From NCBI GenBank assembly GCA_027014065.1, contig JALWEL010000081.1, positions 1 to 12,777 of the forward strand: a stretch of DNA of 12,777 nt, read 5' to 3'. This document shows positions 6,271-11,541 of the stretch, one piece after another (the first letter of the stretch is position 1; each line of letters begins with the position of its first letter). The notes beneath the pieces are model-generated. The model searched no databases. It was not told where the DNA came from and worked only from the letters and a program-made list of their open reading frames with translations. The stretch is from DHVE2 group archaeon (GTDB lineage Archaea > Thermoplasmatota > Thermoplasmata > Thermoplasmatales > Aciduliprofundaceae). The position numbers and the translations under genes are program-made.

Positions 6271-6282
6271 AAAATATAAATA
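6271..6282 (+). promoter_or_regulatory. TATA box of the 83-codon orphan gene
   Basis: AAAATATAAATA is centred about 26 bases before ATG 6302 and predicts an RNA 5' end at or near that codon. Confidence 0.55.
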
Positions 6283-6301
6283 CTTTGAGACATGTTATCA
6301 C

Positions 6302-6553
6302 ATGGTGAGAGAAATGAGGTTGAAAGAGGGAGATATGTTTCTCTTAGTCCCGCCAGAGAGTAAAATTGAAGATCTCATCTCCAGTGCCGCGGAAACGAAT
6401 GGAGAAAAAATAAAACTTCTGATAATAGAGGCGCAGATACTGGCGTGGGCGAAGGGCAAGAACTCGGATGAAGATGGAAAGGTATATATGATGATGCTCT
6501 ACAACGAGCTGAAGAAGATACGAGAGAAAAACAAGAAAAAAGACATATCCTGA
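6302..6553 (+). CDS. Small uncharacterised protein (79-83 residues)
   Basis: No family recognised. 83 residues from ATG 6302, or 79 from ATG 6314. The TATA box predicts RNA starting at 6302 (leaderless), but GGTGA (6304-6308) is a good Shine-Dalgarno 5 bases before ATG 6314, so the shorter form may be the real or a second product. The protein is soluble and helix-rich, with no Cys or signal peptide. It has a hydrophobic KLLIIEAQILAWAKG stretch around 37-52 and a very basic C-terminus (KKIREKNKKKDIS). The good promoter, SD and downstream T-run (6561-6566) support a real gene. It could be a DNA-binding or antitoxin-like partner, but nothing in the sequence proves that. Confidence 0.6.
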   Translation: MVREMRLKEGDMFLLVPPESKIEDLISSAAETNGEKIKLLIIEAQILAWAKGKNSDEDGKVYMMMLYNELKKIREKNKKKDIS

Positions 6554-6582
6554 TATCATCTTTTTTAAAGGAGATTCAAGTT

Positions 6583-6696
6583 AGGGGTCTCCACTCTACA
6601 AAAATAGCATATAAACCTGTCTTAAAATTACCAGACACTTTTGTAGTTAATTATCTCATGTCGTTGAGACACTATGGAACTCCACCCTAAACCCCT
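6583..6696. other. Nested inverted segments (weak)
   Basis: AGGGGT (6583-6588) with ACCCCT (6691-6696), GTCTC (6587-6591) with GAGAC (6666-6670), CTACAAAA (6596-6603) with TTTTGTAG (6639-6646), and TGTCT (6618-6622) with AGACA (6633-6637). The order is nested, but the unpaired stretches are uneven. Only the 8-bp pair stands out. Confidence 0.3.
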
Positions 6697-6745
6697 GCTT
6701 AAATGTAATGTGGAAATTTCAGTTCTTTTCCCTAATTTACAAATT

Positions 6746-6778
6746 GTTCATATGGGATTATGATAATGCAATGTGAAC
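6746..6778. promoter_or_regulatory. 33-bp dyad, candidate operator upstream of the acetyltransferase gene
   Basis: Two 16-bp half sites around a central G6762. GTTCATATGGGATTAT on the left matches the complement of the right half (GTTCACATTGCATTAT) at 13 of 16 positions. The core ATTAT-G-ATAAT is perfect. It lies about 150-180 bases before ATG 6926. The form suits a dimeric regulator; the regulator is unknown. Confidence 0.5.
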
Positions 6779-6823
6779 TACATTAGAGATATACACACAA
6801 ATGGAAAAATTGTATCTTTCATG

Positions 6824-6848
6824 GTACAAAAATTGTGCGAAATTGTAC
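6824..6848. promoter_or_regulatory. 25-bp weak dyad (GTACAA..TTGTAC)
   Basis: GTACAA (6824-6829) and TTGTAC (6843-6848) are perfect inverted ends separated by 13 AT-rich bases without symmetry. It lies 78-102 bases before ATG 6926. Operator-like in shape, but could be chance. Confidence 0.3.
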
Positions 6849-6896
6849 TATTAACCTTTTTTGCTGTCCGGTTTTTTCACTTCTTTTCTGGAAAGG

Positions 6897-6907
6897 GTTA
6901 AATACAT
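6897..6907 (+). promoter_or_regulatory. TATA box of the GNAT acetyltransferase gene
   Basis: GTTAAATACAT is centred about 26 bases before ATG 6926, predicting a leaderless mRNA. A GGAG at 6909-6912 is too far from the ATG to be a good Shine-Dalgarno. Confidence 0.55.
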
Positions 6908-6925
6908 AGGAGAGGATATCGAGTT

Positions 6926-7525
6926 ATGTTTGAAATTGGAGACATAAGGTTGAGGGCTTGGGAGAAAAAGGATCTTGAGAAGGTGCATCAGTGGGAGAAC
7001 GATTTTTCCCTAATGCTATACTCTCGAGGGAAACCACACAACATGGAGAGCTACGAAAACATCGAAGAGAGATACGAAAAAGAGCGAAAAAATGAGAATA
7101 GGGTGCATTATATAATCGAACTGCGAGAGAGCGGCGAGGCGACGGGCACCGCGGTAATCCGCTTAGAGAACTGGGGCTCCGTTAGGAAGGGAAATTTGGG
7201 GACATACCTTGATAAAAAATACTGGAACCTCGGAATAGGAAAGGTGATAACCTTAGGGCTCTTAGAAATCTCGTTCATGTTTATGAATTTAGATAAATGC
7301 GAAGCGTACAGCATAGAGTACAACAAAAGAGCGCATAAAGTTTTGGAGGATTGCGGGTTCAAAAAGAACGGCGTTATGAGGAAAGGAGCATACGTTATGG
7401 GCAAGAAATGGGACTGGTATTTCTTTGATATCCTCAAGGAAGAGTACATGGAAATCAGGGACTCACTTATAGAAAGAATATTGAAGGATAAAAAAGAAGA
7501 GTACCTTAAAAATTTGAGAATTTAA
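6926..7525 (+). CDS. GNAT-family N-acetyltransferase, RimJ/RimL type
   Basis: 199 residues. Transfers acetyl from acetyl-CoA to an amine; the RimJ/RimL subgroup modifies protein N-termini or small molecules, and the substrate here cannot be read from sequence. It opens with IRLRAWEKKDLEKVHQW (7-23), the usual first strand and helix. The acetyl-CoA loop is KYWNLGIGK (98-106, matching Q/RxxGxG/A) after GTYLDK. NKRAHKVLEDCGF (133-145) is the hallmark C-terminal motif. Residues about 172-199 form a charged helical extension beyond the usual domain. The stop TAA 7523-7525 overlaps the stop of the convergent LigB-like gene by 4 bases. The gene has an unusually long AT-rich upstream region with candidate operators. 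Confidence 0.87.
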   Translation: MFEIGDIRLRAWEKKDLEKVHQWENDFSLMLYSRGKPHNMESYENIEERYEKERKNENRVHYIIELRESGEATGTAVIRLENWGSVRKGNLGTYLDKKYWNLGIGKVITLGLLEISFMFMNLDKCEAYSIEYNKRAHKVLEDCGFKKNGVMRKGAYVMGKKWDWYFFDILKEEYMEIRDSLIERILKDKKEEYLKNLRI

Positions 7526-8310
7526 GTCCGGGAAAACAAAGCAGCCGCCATCCCAAAGTAATCTGCGATTCCGTATTCCACGAACTCATTTTTCATTTTT
7601 ATTTTTTCTATAGCTCCATGGAGAATCAGAAGCTGCCAGTAGCTATCTGGCTTCACTTCCTCCAGGAATTCATCGCTCATGGAGAGAAGAGGAGTTAAAT
7701 CCCCATTTCTCATCGATTCGATTATTTTCTCGTCGTATTCCCCCGCGAGCTCGCTGTACCCATAAGGCCCATTTTTGCTGTGGGTATGCGCGTGGTCTGC
7801 ACTTATTATCAAAGATATCTTTCTCGGGTCTTTTTCTATTATATCTCCCAGTATTTTTCCGAAGTTCACAAGTTCTTCCCTCTTTATCCCCCTTGCAGGG
7901 GTGAGCAGCACCAATTTTCTTTCGGGAAAGAATGAGAGAGGTATCAATGAACCCCAATCTAGGGGCATGGAAGATAGCGGCCCTTCTAAAGCTCCGAAGT
8001 TTATACCCACAACTGGGATACTCGAATCCTTCGCTTCGCGGTAAATTCTCCCCGCCAGTTCTCTGTCCCCTTTGAGGCGTAGGTTTATTTTCACATTTTC
8101 GTATTCCCATGAACCTTCCAAGTACTCCGTGAGGATTATTCCAATATGCGTATCGATGCGAATATTGTGGGGGGAAATGAGAACGAAAACCTCAGAATCC
8201 CCCGCCCTTTCTCCGATTTTTCTCATGGCGACATTCAATTTTTTCATTGATTCATTCGTTGGTTCCAAAACCTCGTCCCCGTGCGGCACCACCGTTGCAA
8301 TATGGAGCAT
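7522..8310 (-). CDS. LigB/MEMO-like class III extradiol dioxygenase-family protein
   Basis: 262 residues from ATG 8310. It matches the LigB (class III extradiol ring-cleavage dioxygenase B subunit) superfamily that also contains MEMO1 and AmmeMemoRadiSam system protein B. Candidate metal residues are H10 in VPHGDE, H48 in LISPHN and the DHAHTH run at 172-177; the C-terminal YFGMAAALF fits the family. Archaeal members are usually orphan enzymes of unknown substrate, often near AMMECR1 or radical-SAM genes; none is visible here. A GTG at 8379 would add 23 residues, but those resemble no family sequence, run through the shared promoter, and place the start inside the divergent gene's leader, so ATG 8310 is preferred. 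The TATA-like element at 8351-8363 would give a leader of about 20 bases without a clear SD. Confidence 0.78.
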   Translation of the reverse strand: MLHIATVVPHGDEVLEPTNESMKKLNVAMRKIGERAGDSEVFVLISPHNIRIDTHIGIILTEYLEGSWEYENVKINLRLKGDRELAGRIYREAKDSSIPVVGINFGALEGPLSSMPLDWGSLIPLSFFPERKLVLLTPARGIKREELVNFGKILGDIIEKDPRKISLIISADHAHTHSKNGPYGYSELAGEYDEKIIESMRNGDLTPLLSMSDEFLEEVKPDSYWQLLILHGAIEKIKMKNEFVEYGIADYFGMAAALFSRT

Positions 8311-8350
8311 GGATGGAAAACGCCCTGCGGGTATTTGAACCTTTAGATTG

Positions 8351-8363
8351 GAAAATTTATTAA
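8351..8363. promoter_or_regulatory. Shared AT-rich element, possible bidirectional promoter
   Basis: AAAATTTATTAAG is the only TATA-like sequence between the divergent LigB-like (minus) and DUF998 (plus) genes. It lies 24-36 bases before ATG 8387 and 41-53 before ATG 8310. TTTATTAA reads similarly on both strands. Confidence 0.5.
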
Positions 8364-8386
8364 GAGCTATTCTTTTCACCGTGGAG

Positions 8387-8953
8387 ATGAAGAACTACAT
8401 TATTACGGGATTTCTTGGACCAATAATCGCATTTTCCGGGATAATCGCCGCCGCCGTAATAAACAGGGACTGGTGGAGCATAACGGATAATGCAATAAGC
8501 GATATGGGTCACGTGGGTTTGCCGTATAACTACGTTCTCAACATCTCGCTGATTCTAGCTGGAATACTAACTTTTCACTCCACATGGTTCCTCAAGGACC
8601 GGATGAAATCCCCCGTTTCAAAGGGTGGCTTTTATTTCTTCATGCTTGCCATAGCATGCCTCGCGCTAATCGGTGTTTTTCCCGAAGGCACAAATCTTCA
8701 CGGACCTGTGAGCTACACGTTTTTCTACGGTGGCACAATTGCCCTCTTAATCGTTGGTTCGGGCATATTTTTTGAAGGAGAGAAAAAGATAGGAGCTACG
8801 ATGATAGGAATAATTCTCGTAGAAATTGCACTGGCAGAATGGGCTCTAATCGCGTTTAAAGGGGTGGCAATGTCAGAGATAATCGCCGCACTGGGGATTG
8901 TGAGTGCGTATTACCTGACAATATATGTGAGGGGCATAAAAGAACAAAATTGA
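8387..8953 (+). CDS. DUF998-family six-helix membrane protein
   Basis: 188 residues from ATG 8387. Six hydrophobic segments (about 6-25, 48-68, 82-98, 108-129, 136-157, 163-181). The family signature is visible: WWSITDNAISDMGH (29-42, the x-LSdLG motif) after the first helix, and GVFPEGTNLHGPVSY (96-110). The function of DUF998 proteins is unknown; they sit in the cytoplasmic membrane. An in-frame TTG at 8348 is not a credible start because it overlaps the TATA element; ATG 8387 directly follows GTGGAG and lies about 30 bases after the TATA, so the message is leaderless or nearly so. It ends 33 bases before lysS, which has its own TATA box. Confidence 0.82.
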   Translation: MKNYIITGFLGPIIAFSGIIAAAVINRDWWSITDNAISDMGHVGLPYNYVLNISLILAGILTFHSTWFLKDRMKSPVSKGGFYFFMLAIACLALIGVFPEGTNLHGPVSYTFFYGGTIALLIVGSGIFFEGEKKIGATMIGIILVEIALAEWALIAFKGVAMSEIIAALGIVSAYYLTIYVRGIKEQN

Positions 8954-8955
8954 GA

Positions 8956-8966
8956 AAATTATTTAT
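8956..8966 (+). promoter_or_regulatory. TATA box of lysS
   Basis: AAATTATTTAT is centred about 26 bases before ATG 8987, predicting a leaderless mRNA. No Shine-Dalgarno is seen. Confidence 0.5.
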
Positions 8967-8986
8967 CACCTTCACCATGCCCGAGT

Positions 8987-10438
8987 ATGGAGCGAAAGGA
9001 CTATCAAAACAGGGTTGAAATGGTAAAAGCCCTCAGGGAGATGGGAATCGAGCCGTACCCGCACAGCGCGAAAATCACAAATGAGATAGAGGAAATCGTC
9101 AATTCACCCGAGAAATTTATGGGGAAAAAGGTGGCCATCGCGGGCCGGGTTTACGGGCTTCGTTTTCACGGAAAAGTTGCATTCTCAACCATAAAAAGCA
9201 ACGGGGCTCAGATTCAGGGATTTTTCAAATACGATGCCCTCGGAGAAGAAAAATACAAGTTCTTAAAAAAATTCGTAAACAGGGGCGATTTTCTATGGCT
9301 TCACGGGGAGGTTACGAGAACAAAAAGGGGAGAATTGAGCGTTCTCGCTGACGATATAATGCTCGCATCCAAATCGCTCTACGATTTGCCTCACGAATGG
9401 TTTGGAATCGGGGACATCGAGAAAAGGTACAGGCAGAGATATCTGGATTTGATAATAAATAAAGAGCCTTTTGAGATATTCAAAAAAAGAGCGAAAATAG
9501 TGGAAGAGATGCGAAGATACCTGTGGGATAGAGGATTCTTAGAGATGGAAACTCCAATTTTGCAGCCCATATACGGCGGGGCCAATGCTAAGCCGTTCAA
9601 GACGCATGTGAACGCTCTGGATCGTGATTATTATCTCCGCATATCTGATGAGCTTTACCTGAAGAGGTTAATCGTGGGCGGATACTCCAAAGTATTCGAG
9701 ATATCCAAGGATTTCAGAAATGAAGATATAGATACGACGCACAATCCAGAATTCACCATGATTGAAGCATACTGGGCCTACGCCGATTACAACGACATGA
9801 TGGATCTCACGGAAGATATGATAAAGAGCATCGCTAAAAAATTGGGAATTGAAAAGGTGAAATTCAGAGGCGTAGAGATTGACTTCACCAAGAAGTTCAG
9901 AAGGGAGAAAATGTTAGACATGCTCGAGAAGCACGGCATCGACGATAGGACATCGGATGAAGAACTTAAGAGATTGCTGGAAGAATACAAAATAAAACTA
10001 CCGAGATACGAAAGGGGCCTCGCCCTCGGTAAACTCTTCGAGAGGGTATGCGAAGATGAACTCAACGAGCCTGTTTTCGTTATGGATCATCCGAAAGAGA
10101 CTACGCCTCTTTGCAAAATTCACCGCGAAGACCCGAGACTGGTGGAAAGATTCGAGCTGTACATAGGAGGCGTGGAACTGGCAAACGGGTACACGGAATT
10201 GAATGATCCGCAGGTTCAGGAAGAGCTATTCAGGGAAGAAACGGAACGCAGAACATTAGGGGATGAGGAAGCGCATCAATACGACGAGGATTTCGTGGAG
10301 GCGCTGAGATGGGGCATGCCCCCCACCGGGGGCGTGGGAATTGGAGTAGACAGATTAACGATGATTCTCACGGGTAAGGAGAGCATAAAGGAAGTGATTC
10401 TATTCCCAATGCTTGCACCAAAAATTGAAAAAAATTAA
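8987..10438 (+). CDS. lysS: Lysyl-tRNA synthetase, class II (EC 6.1.1.6)
   Basis: 483 residues. Charges tRNA-Lys with lysine using ATP, in the cytosol. An OB-fold anticodon-binding domain spans about 48-130 (VAIAGRVYGLRFHGKVAF..). Class II motif 1 is around 174-192 (EEMRRYLWDRGFLEMETPIL); motif 2 at 236-262 includes KDFRNEDIDTTHNPEFTMIE; motif 3 is GGVGIGVDRLTMIL at 448-461. HPKETTPLCKIHR and RFELYIGGVELANGYTELND match the class IIb LysRS active site, distinguishing it from AspRS/AsnRS. Length is close to bacterial LysS (about 500). The class matters: most euryarchaea use the unrelated class I LysRS. A leaderless start from ATG 8987 is likely; an ATG at 8976 is out of frame. tRNA-Arg follows 24 bases downstream. 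Confidence 0.96.
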   Translation: MERKDYQNRVEMVKALREMGIEPYPHSAKITNEIEEIVNSPEKFMGKKVAIAGRVYGLRFHGKVAFSTIKSNGAQIQGFFKYDALGEEKYKFLKKFVNRGDFLWLHGEVTRTKRGELSVLADDIMLASKSLYDLPHEWFGIGDIEKRYRQRYLDLIINKEPFEIFKKRAKIVEEMRRYLWDRGFLEMETPILQPIYGGANAKPFKTHVNALDRDYYLRISDELYLKRLIVGGYSKVFEISKDFRNEDIDTTHNPEFTMIEAYWAYADYNDMMDLTEDMIKSIAKKLGIEKVKFRGVEIDFTKKFRREKMLDMLEKHGIDDRTSDEELKRLLEEYKIKLPRYERGLALGKLFERVCEDELNEPVFVMDHPKETTPLCKIHREDPRLVERFELYIGGVELANGYTELNDPQVQEELFREETERRTLGDEEAHQYDEDFVEALRWGMPPTGGVGIGVDRLTMILTGKESIKEVILFPMLAPKIEKN

Positions 10439-10444
10439 ATAATT
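10435..10444 (+). promoter_or_regulatory. TATA box of tRNA-Arg, overlapping the lysS stop
   Basis: TTAAATAATT lies 19-28 bases before the tRNA 5' end and includes the lysS TAA codon (10436-10438). The tRNA probably has its own promoter. Confidence 0.5.
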
Positions 10445-10462
10445 GCTTCCCATCAACGAGTA

Positions 10463-10537
10463 GGGCGCGTGGCCTAGCATGGATAGGGCACCAGCCTTCT
10501 AAGCTGGGAATCCCGGGTTCAAATCCCGGCGCGCCCG
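10463..10537 (+). tRNA. tRNA-Arg (anticodon TCT)
   Basis: Complete 75-base cloverleaf. The acceptor stem GGGCGCG/CGCGCCC has 7 pairs with discriminator G10537. The D arm is GCC..GGC. The anticodon arm CCAGC-CTTCTAA-GCTGG puts TCT at 10498-10500, reading AGA (and AGG by wobble). The T arm is CCGGG-TTCAAAT-CCCGG. No CCA is encoded and no intron is present. A protein-coding ATG begins at 10541, three bases after the discriminator. Confidence 0.97.
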
Positions 10538-10540
10538 CTG

Positions 10541-10795
10541 ATGAAATGCATATTTATGGACTCCGATGGCATATGCCACGGACGTTATAAAGGGTTCAAA
10601 TGCAACGAGGAAAAATGTGAAGATTACGGAAAATACATGATTCCTGAAGGCTTCTGCGCGTACTGGCGCGACGGCTACTGCAAAAAACTTGGAATTTTTA
10701 CGTGCGATGGAAAGAACAAAGATTGCCCATACTACACCGAGTACTTAGAGGAAGAGGAGTACAATTTAGTGTTTAAGGAGAAAAAAGGTCACTGA
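10541..10795 (+). CDS. Cys-rich mini-protein with two tandem four-Cys (zinc-ribbon-like) modules
   Basis: 84 residues, no named family recognised. Eight Cys at 3, 12, 21, 26, 39, 47, 55 and 62 fall into two similar modules. The first is C3-x8-C12-x8-C21-x4-C26 then EDYGKY; the second is C39-x7-C47-x7-C55-x6-C62 then PYYTEY. Both have an aromatic residue after the first Cys, DG before the second and G-[FI] before the third, so this looks like an internal duplication. Each module could bind zinc or, less likely, an Fe-S cluster. The C-terminus is acidic then basic. The ATG is 3 bases after tRNA-Arg with no Shine-Dalgarno and no TATA at the right distance (the -26 position lies in the tRNA T arm). 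The mRNA may therefore come from 3' processing of a tRNA-mRNA transcript. Its stop overlaps the convergent SDR gene by 7 bases. Confidence 0.75.
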   Translation: MKCIFMDSDGICHGRYKGFKCNEEKCEDYGKYMIPEGFCAYWRDGYCKKLGIFTCDGKNKDCPYYTEYLEEEEYNLVFKEKKGH

Positions 10796-11445
10796 ACCAC
10801 GATGCACTCTCCCGGCTTGCCTGAGTCTATCGCGTATATCACATGTTTTGCTACTTTCTCAGGAGGATCCGCGAACATTCCGCTGTGGAACTTGCGGAGC
10901 ATGTCAGTGTCCGTTGGTCCGGGAGCAACGCACACAACCTTTATATCCGGGTACAATTCGGATGAGATGGCCTTTGTAAACGCAATCACTCCGGCCTTTG
11001 AAGCGCAGTAGGGTGCGGCGTTGGCCATTGGGTTGAGCCCAATTACAGAAGATATGTTTACAATCACGCCTTTCTCCATCTTATCCAGCACTGCGTGGGT
11101 CATGTTCATAACTCCATATAGGTTTACTTGCACTATTTTTTCCCACTCGCTGGGGAGCATACGAGAGAATGAACGGACTTCGTAAACTCCCGCGTTGTTC
11201 ACCAACACTTTTATTTTTCCGTATTGAGAAGCCTTTTCCACGATATTTTTCGCCTCTTCGTACTCGGAAACGTCTCCTTTAATCGCAACTGCCTTTCCCC
11301 CTTTTTCCTCTATCATGGCCACGGTCTCCATGGCCTTTTCCTCATTTCTCAGGTAATTAACCGCAACGAAATATTTCTCCGAGAGGTGCAAAGCGGTGCT
11401 CTTCCCTATGCCTCTCGAAGCCCCGGTTACAATTGCCACTTCCAT
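10789..11445 (-). CDS. Short-chain dehydrogenase/reductase (SDR, classical type)
   Basis: 218 residues from ATG 11445. NAD(P)-dependent oxidoreductase of unknown substrate, cytosolic. TGASRGIG at 7-14 binds the cofactor, NNAG is at 83-86, N108 and S132/S133 precede the active-site Y146-x3-K150 (YCASK), and PGPTDT at 175-180 closes the site; all catalytic residues are present. It is shorter than the usual ~250 residues because the C-terminal substrate loop is brief (GECIVVQ end). The N30-Y-L-R region resembles NADPH-preferring FabG-like enzymes, a weak inference. An in-frame ATG at 11484 would add 13 residues, but a TATA-like box at 11479-11469 (minus) lies about 26 bases before ATG 11445, so 11445 is preferred as a leaderless start. 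It is divergent from the FBP aldolase/phosphatase gene. Confidence 0.88.
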   Translation of the reverse strand: MEVAIVTGASRGIGKSTALHLSEKYFVAVNYLRNEEKAMETVAMIEEKGGKAVAIKGDVSEYEEAKNIVEKASQYGKIKVLVNNAGVYEVRSFSRMLPSEWEKIVQVNLYGVMNMTHAVLDKMEKGVIVNISSVIGLNPMANAAPYCASKAGVIAFTKAISSELYPDIKVVCVAPGPTDTDMLRKFHSGMFADPPEKVAKHVIYAIDSGKPGECIVVQ

Positions 11446-11468
11446 GGGTGAGGTAAGGGAGATATGAG

Positions 11469-11510
11469 TAATAAACTTAACCACTCAGAGAGAAACACAA
11501 TATTTATATT
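11469..11510. promoter_or_regulatory. Divergent promoters, SDR (minus) and FBP aldolase/phosphatase (plus)
   Basis: The minus strand has TTAAGTTTATT (11479-11469), about 26-30 bases before ATG 11445. The plus strand has TATTTATATT (11501-11510), predicting RNA starts near 11530. The two boxes are separate, so the genes can be controlled independently. Confidence 0.55.
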
Positions 11511-11530
11511 CCTTGCACCGATTCACCTTC

Positions 11531-11536
11531 GGTGAT
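11531..11536 (+). promoter_or_regulatory. Shine-Dalgarno of the FBP aldolase/phosphatase gene
   Basis: GGTGAT, 5 bases before ATG 11542, matches the archaeal anti-SD and fixes the start. The predicted RNA 5' end falls at or just before it. Confidence 0.7.
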
Positions 11537-11541
11537 ACAAA

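Larger units (their letters stand above)
6554..6925. other. Intergenic AT-rich region, 372 bases, no convincing gene
   Basis: Begins with an oligo-T tract (6561-6566), a likely terminator for the small gene. It holds no ORF above 60 codons; ATG 6658 opens only ten codons. What can be seen: a nested set of complementary segments (6583-6696), a 33-bp dyad (6746-6778), a weaker dyad (6824-6848) and the acetyltransferase TATA box (6897-6907). It may be a long regulatory region or the remains of a small mobile element; neither is proven. Confidence 0.6.

Noticed and set aside
6658..6690. Possible transposase remnant starting at ATG 6658
   Set aside because: Only ten codons before a stop; no further similarity or terminal repeats support it.
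7670..8110. 146-codon minus-strand ORF
   Set aside because: Frame-shifted shadow inside the LigB-like gene, whose own frame has clear family motifs.
8311..8379. GTG 8379 start for the LigB-like gene
   Set aside because: The 23 extra residues match nothing in the family and cross the only promoter-like element of the divergent gene pair.
11523..11535. TCACC-TTC-GGTGA hairpin hiding the Shine-Dalgarno of the FBP gene
   Set aside because: The TATA box puts the RNA start near 11530, so the left arm is probably not transcribed.
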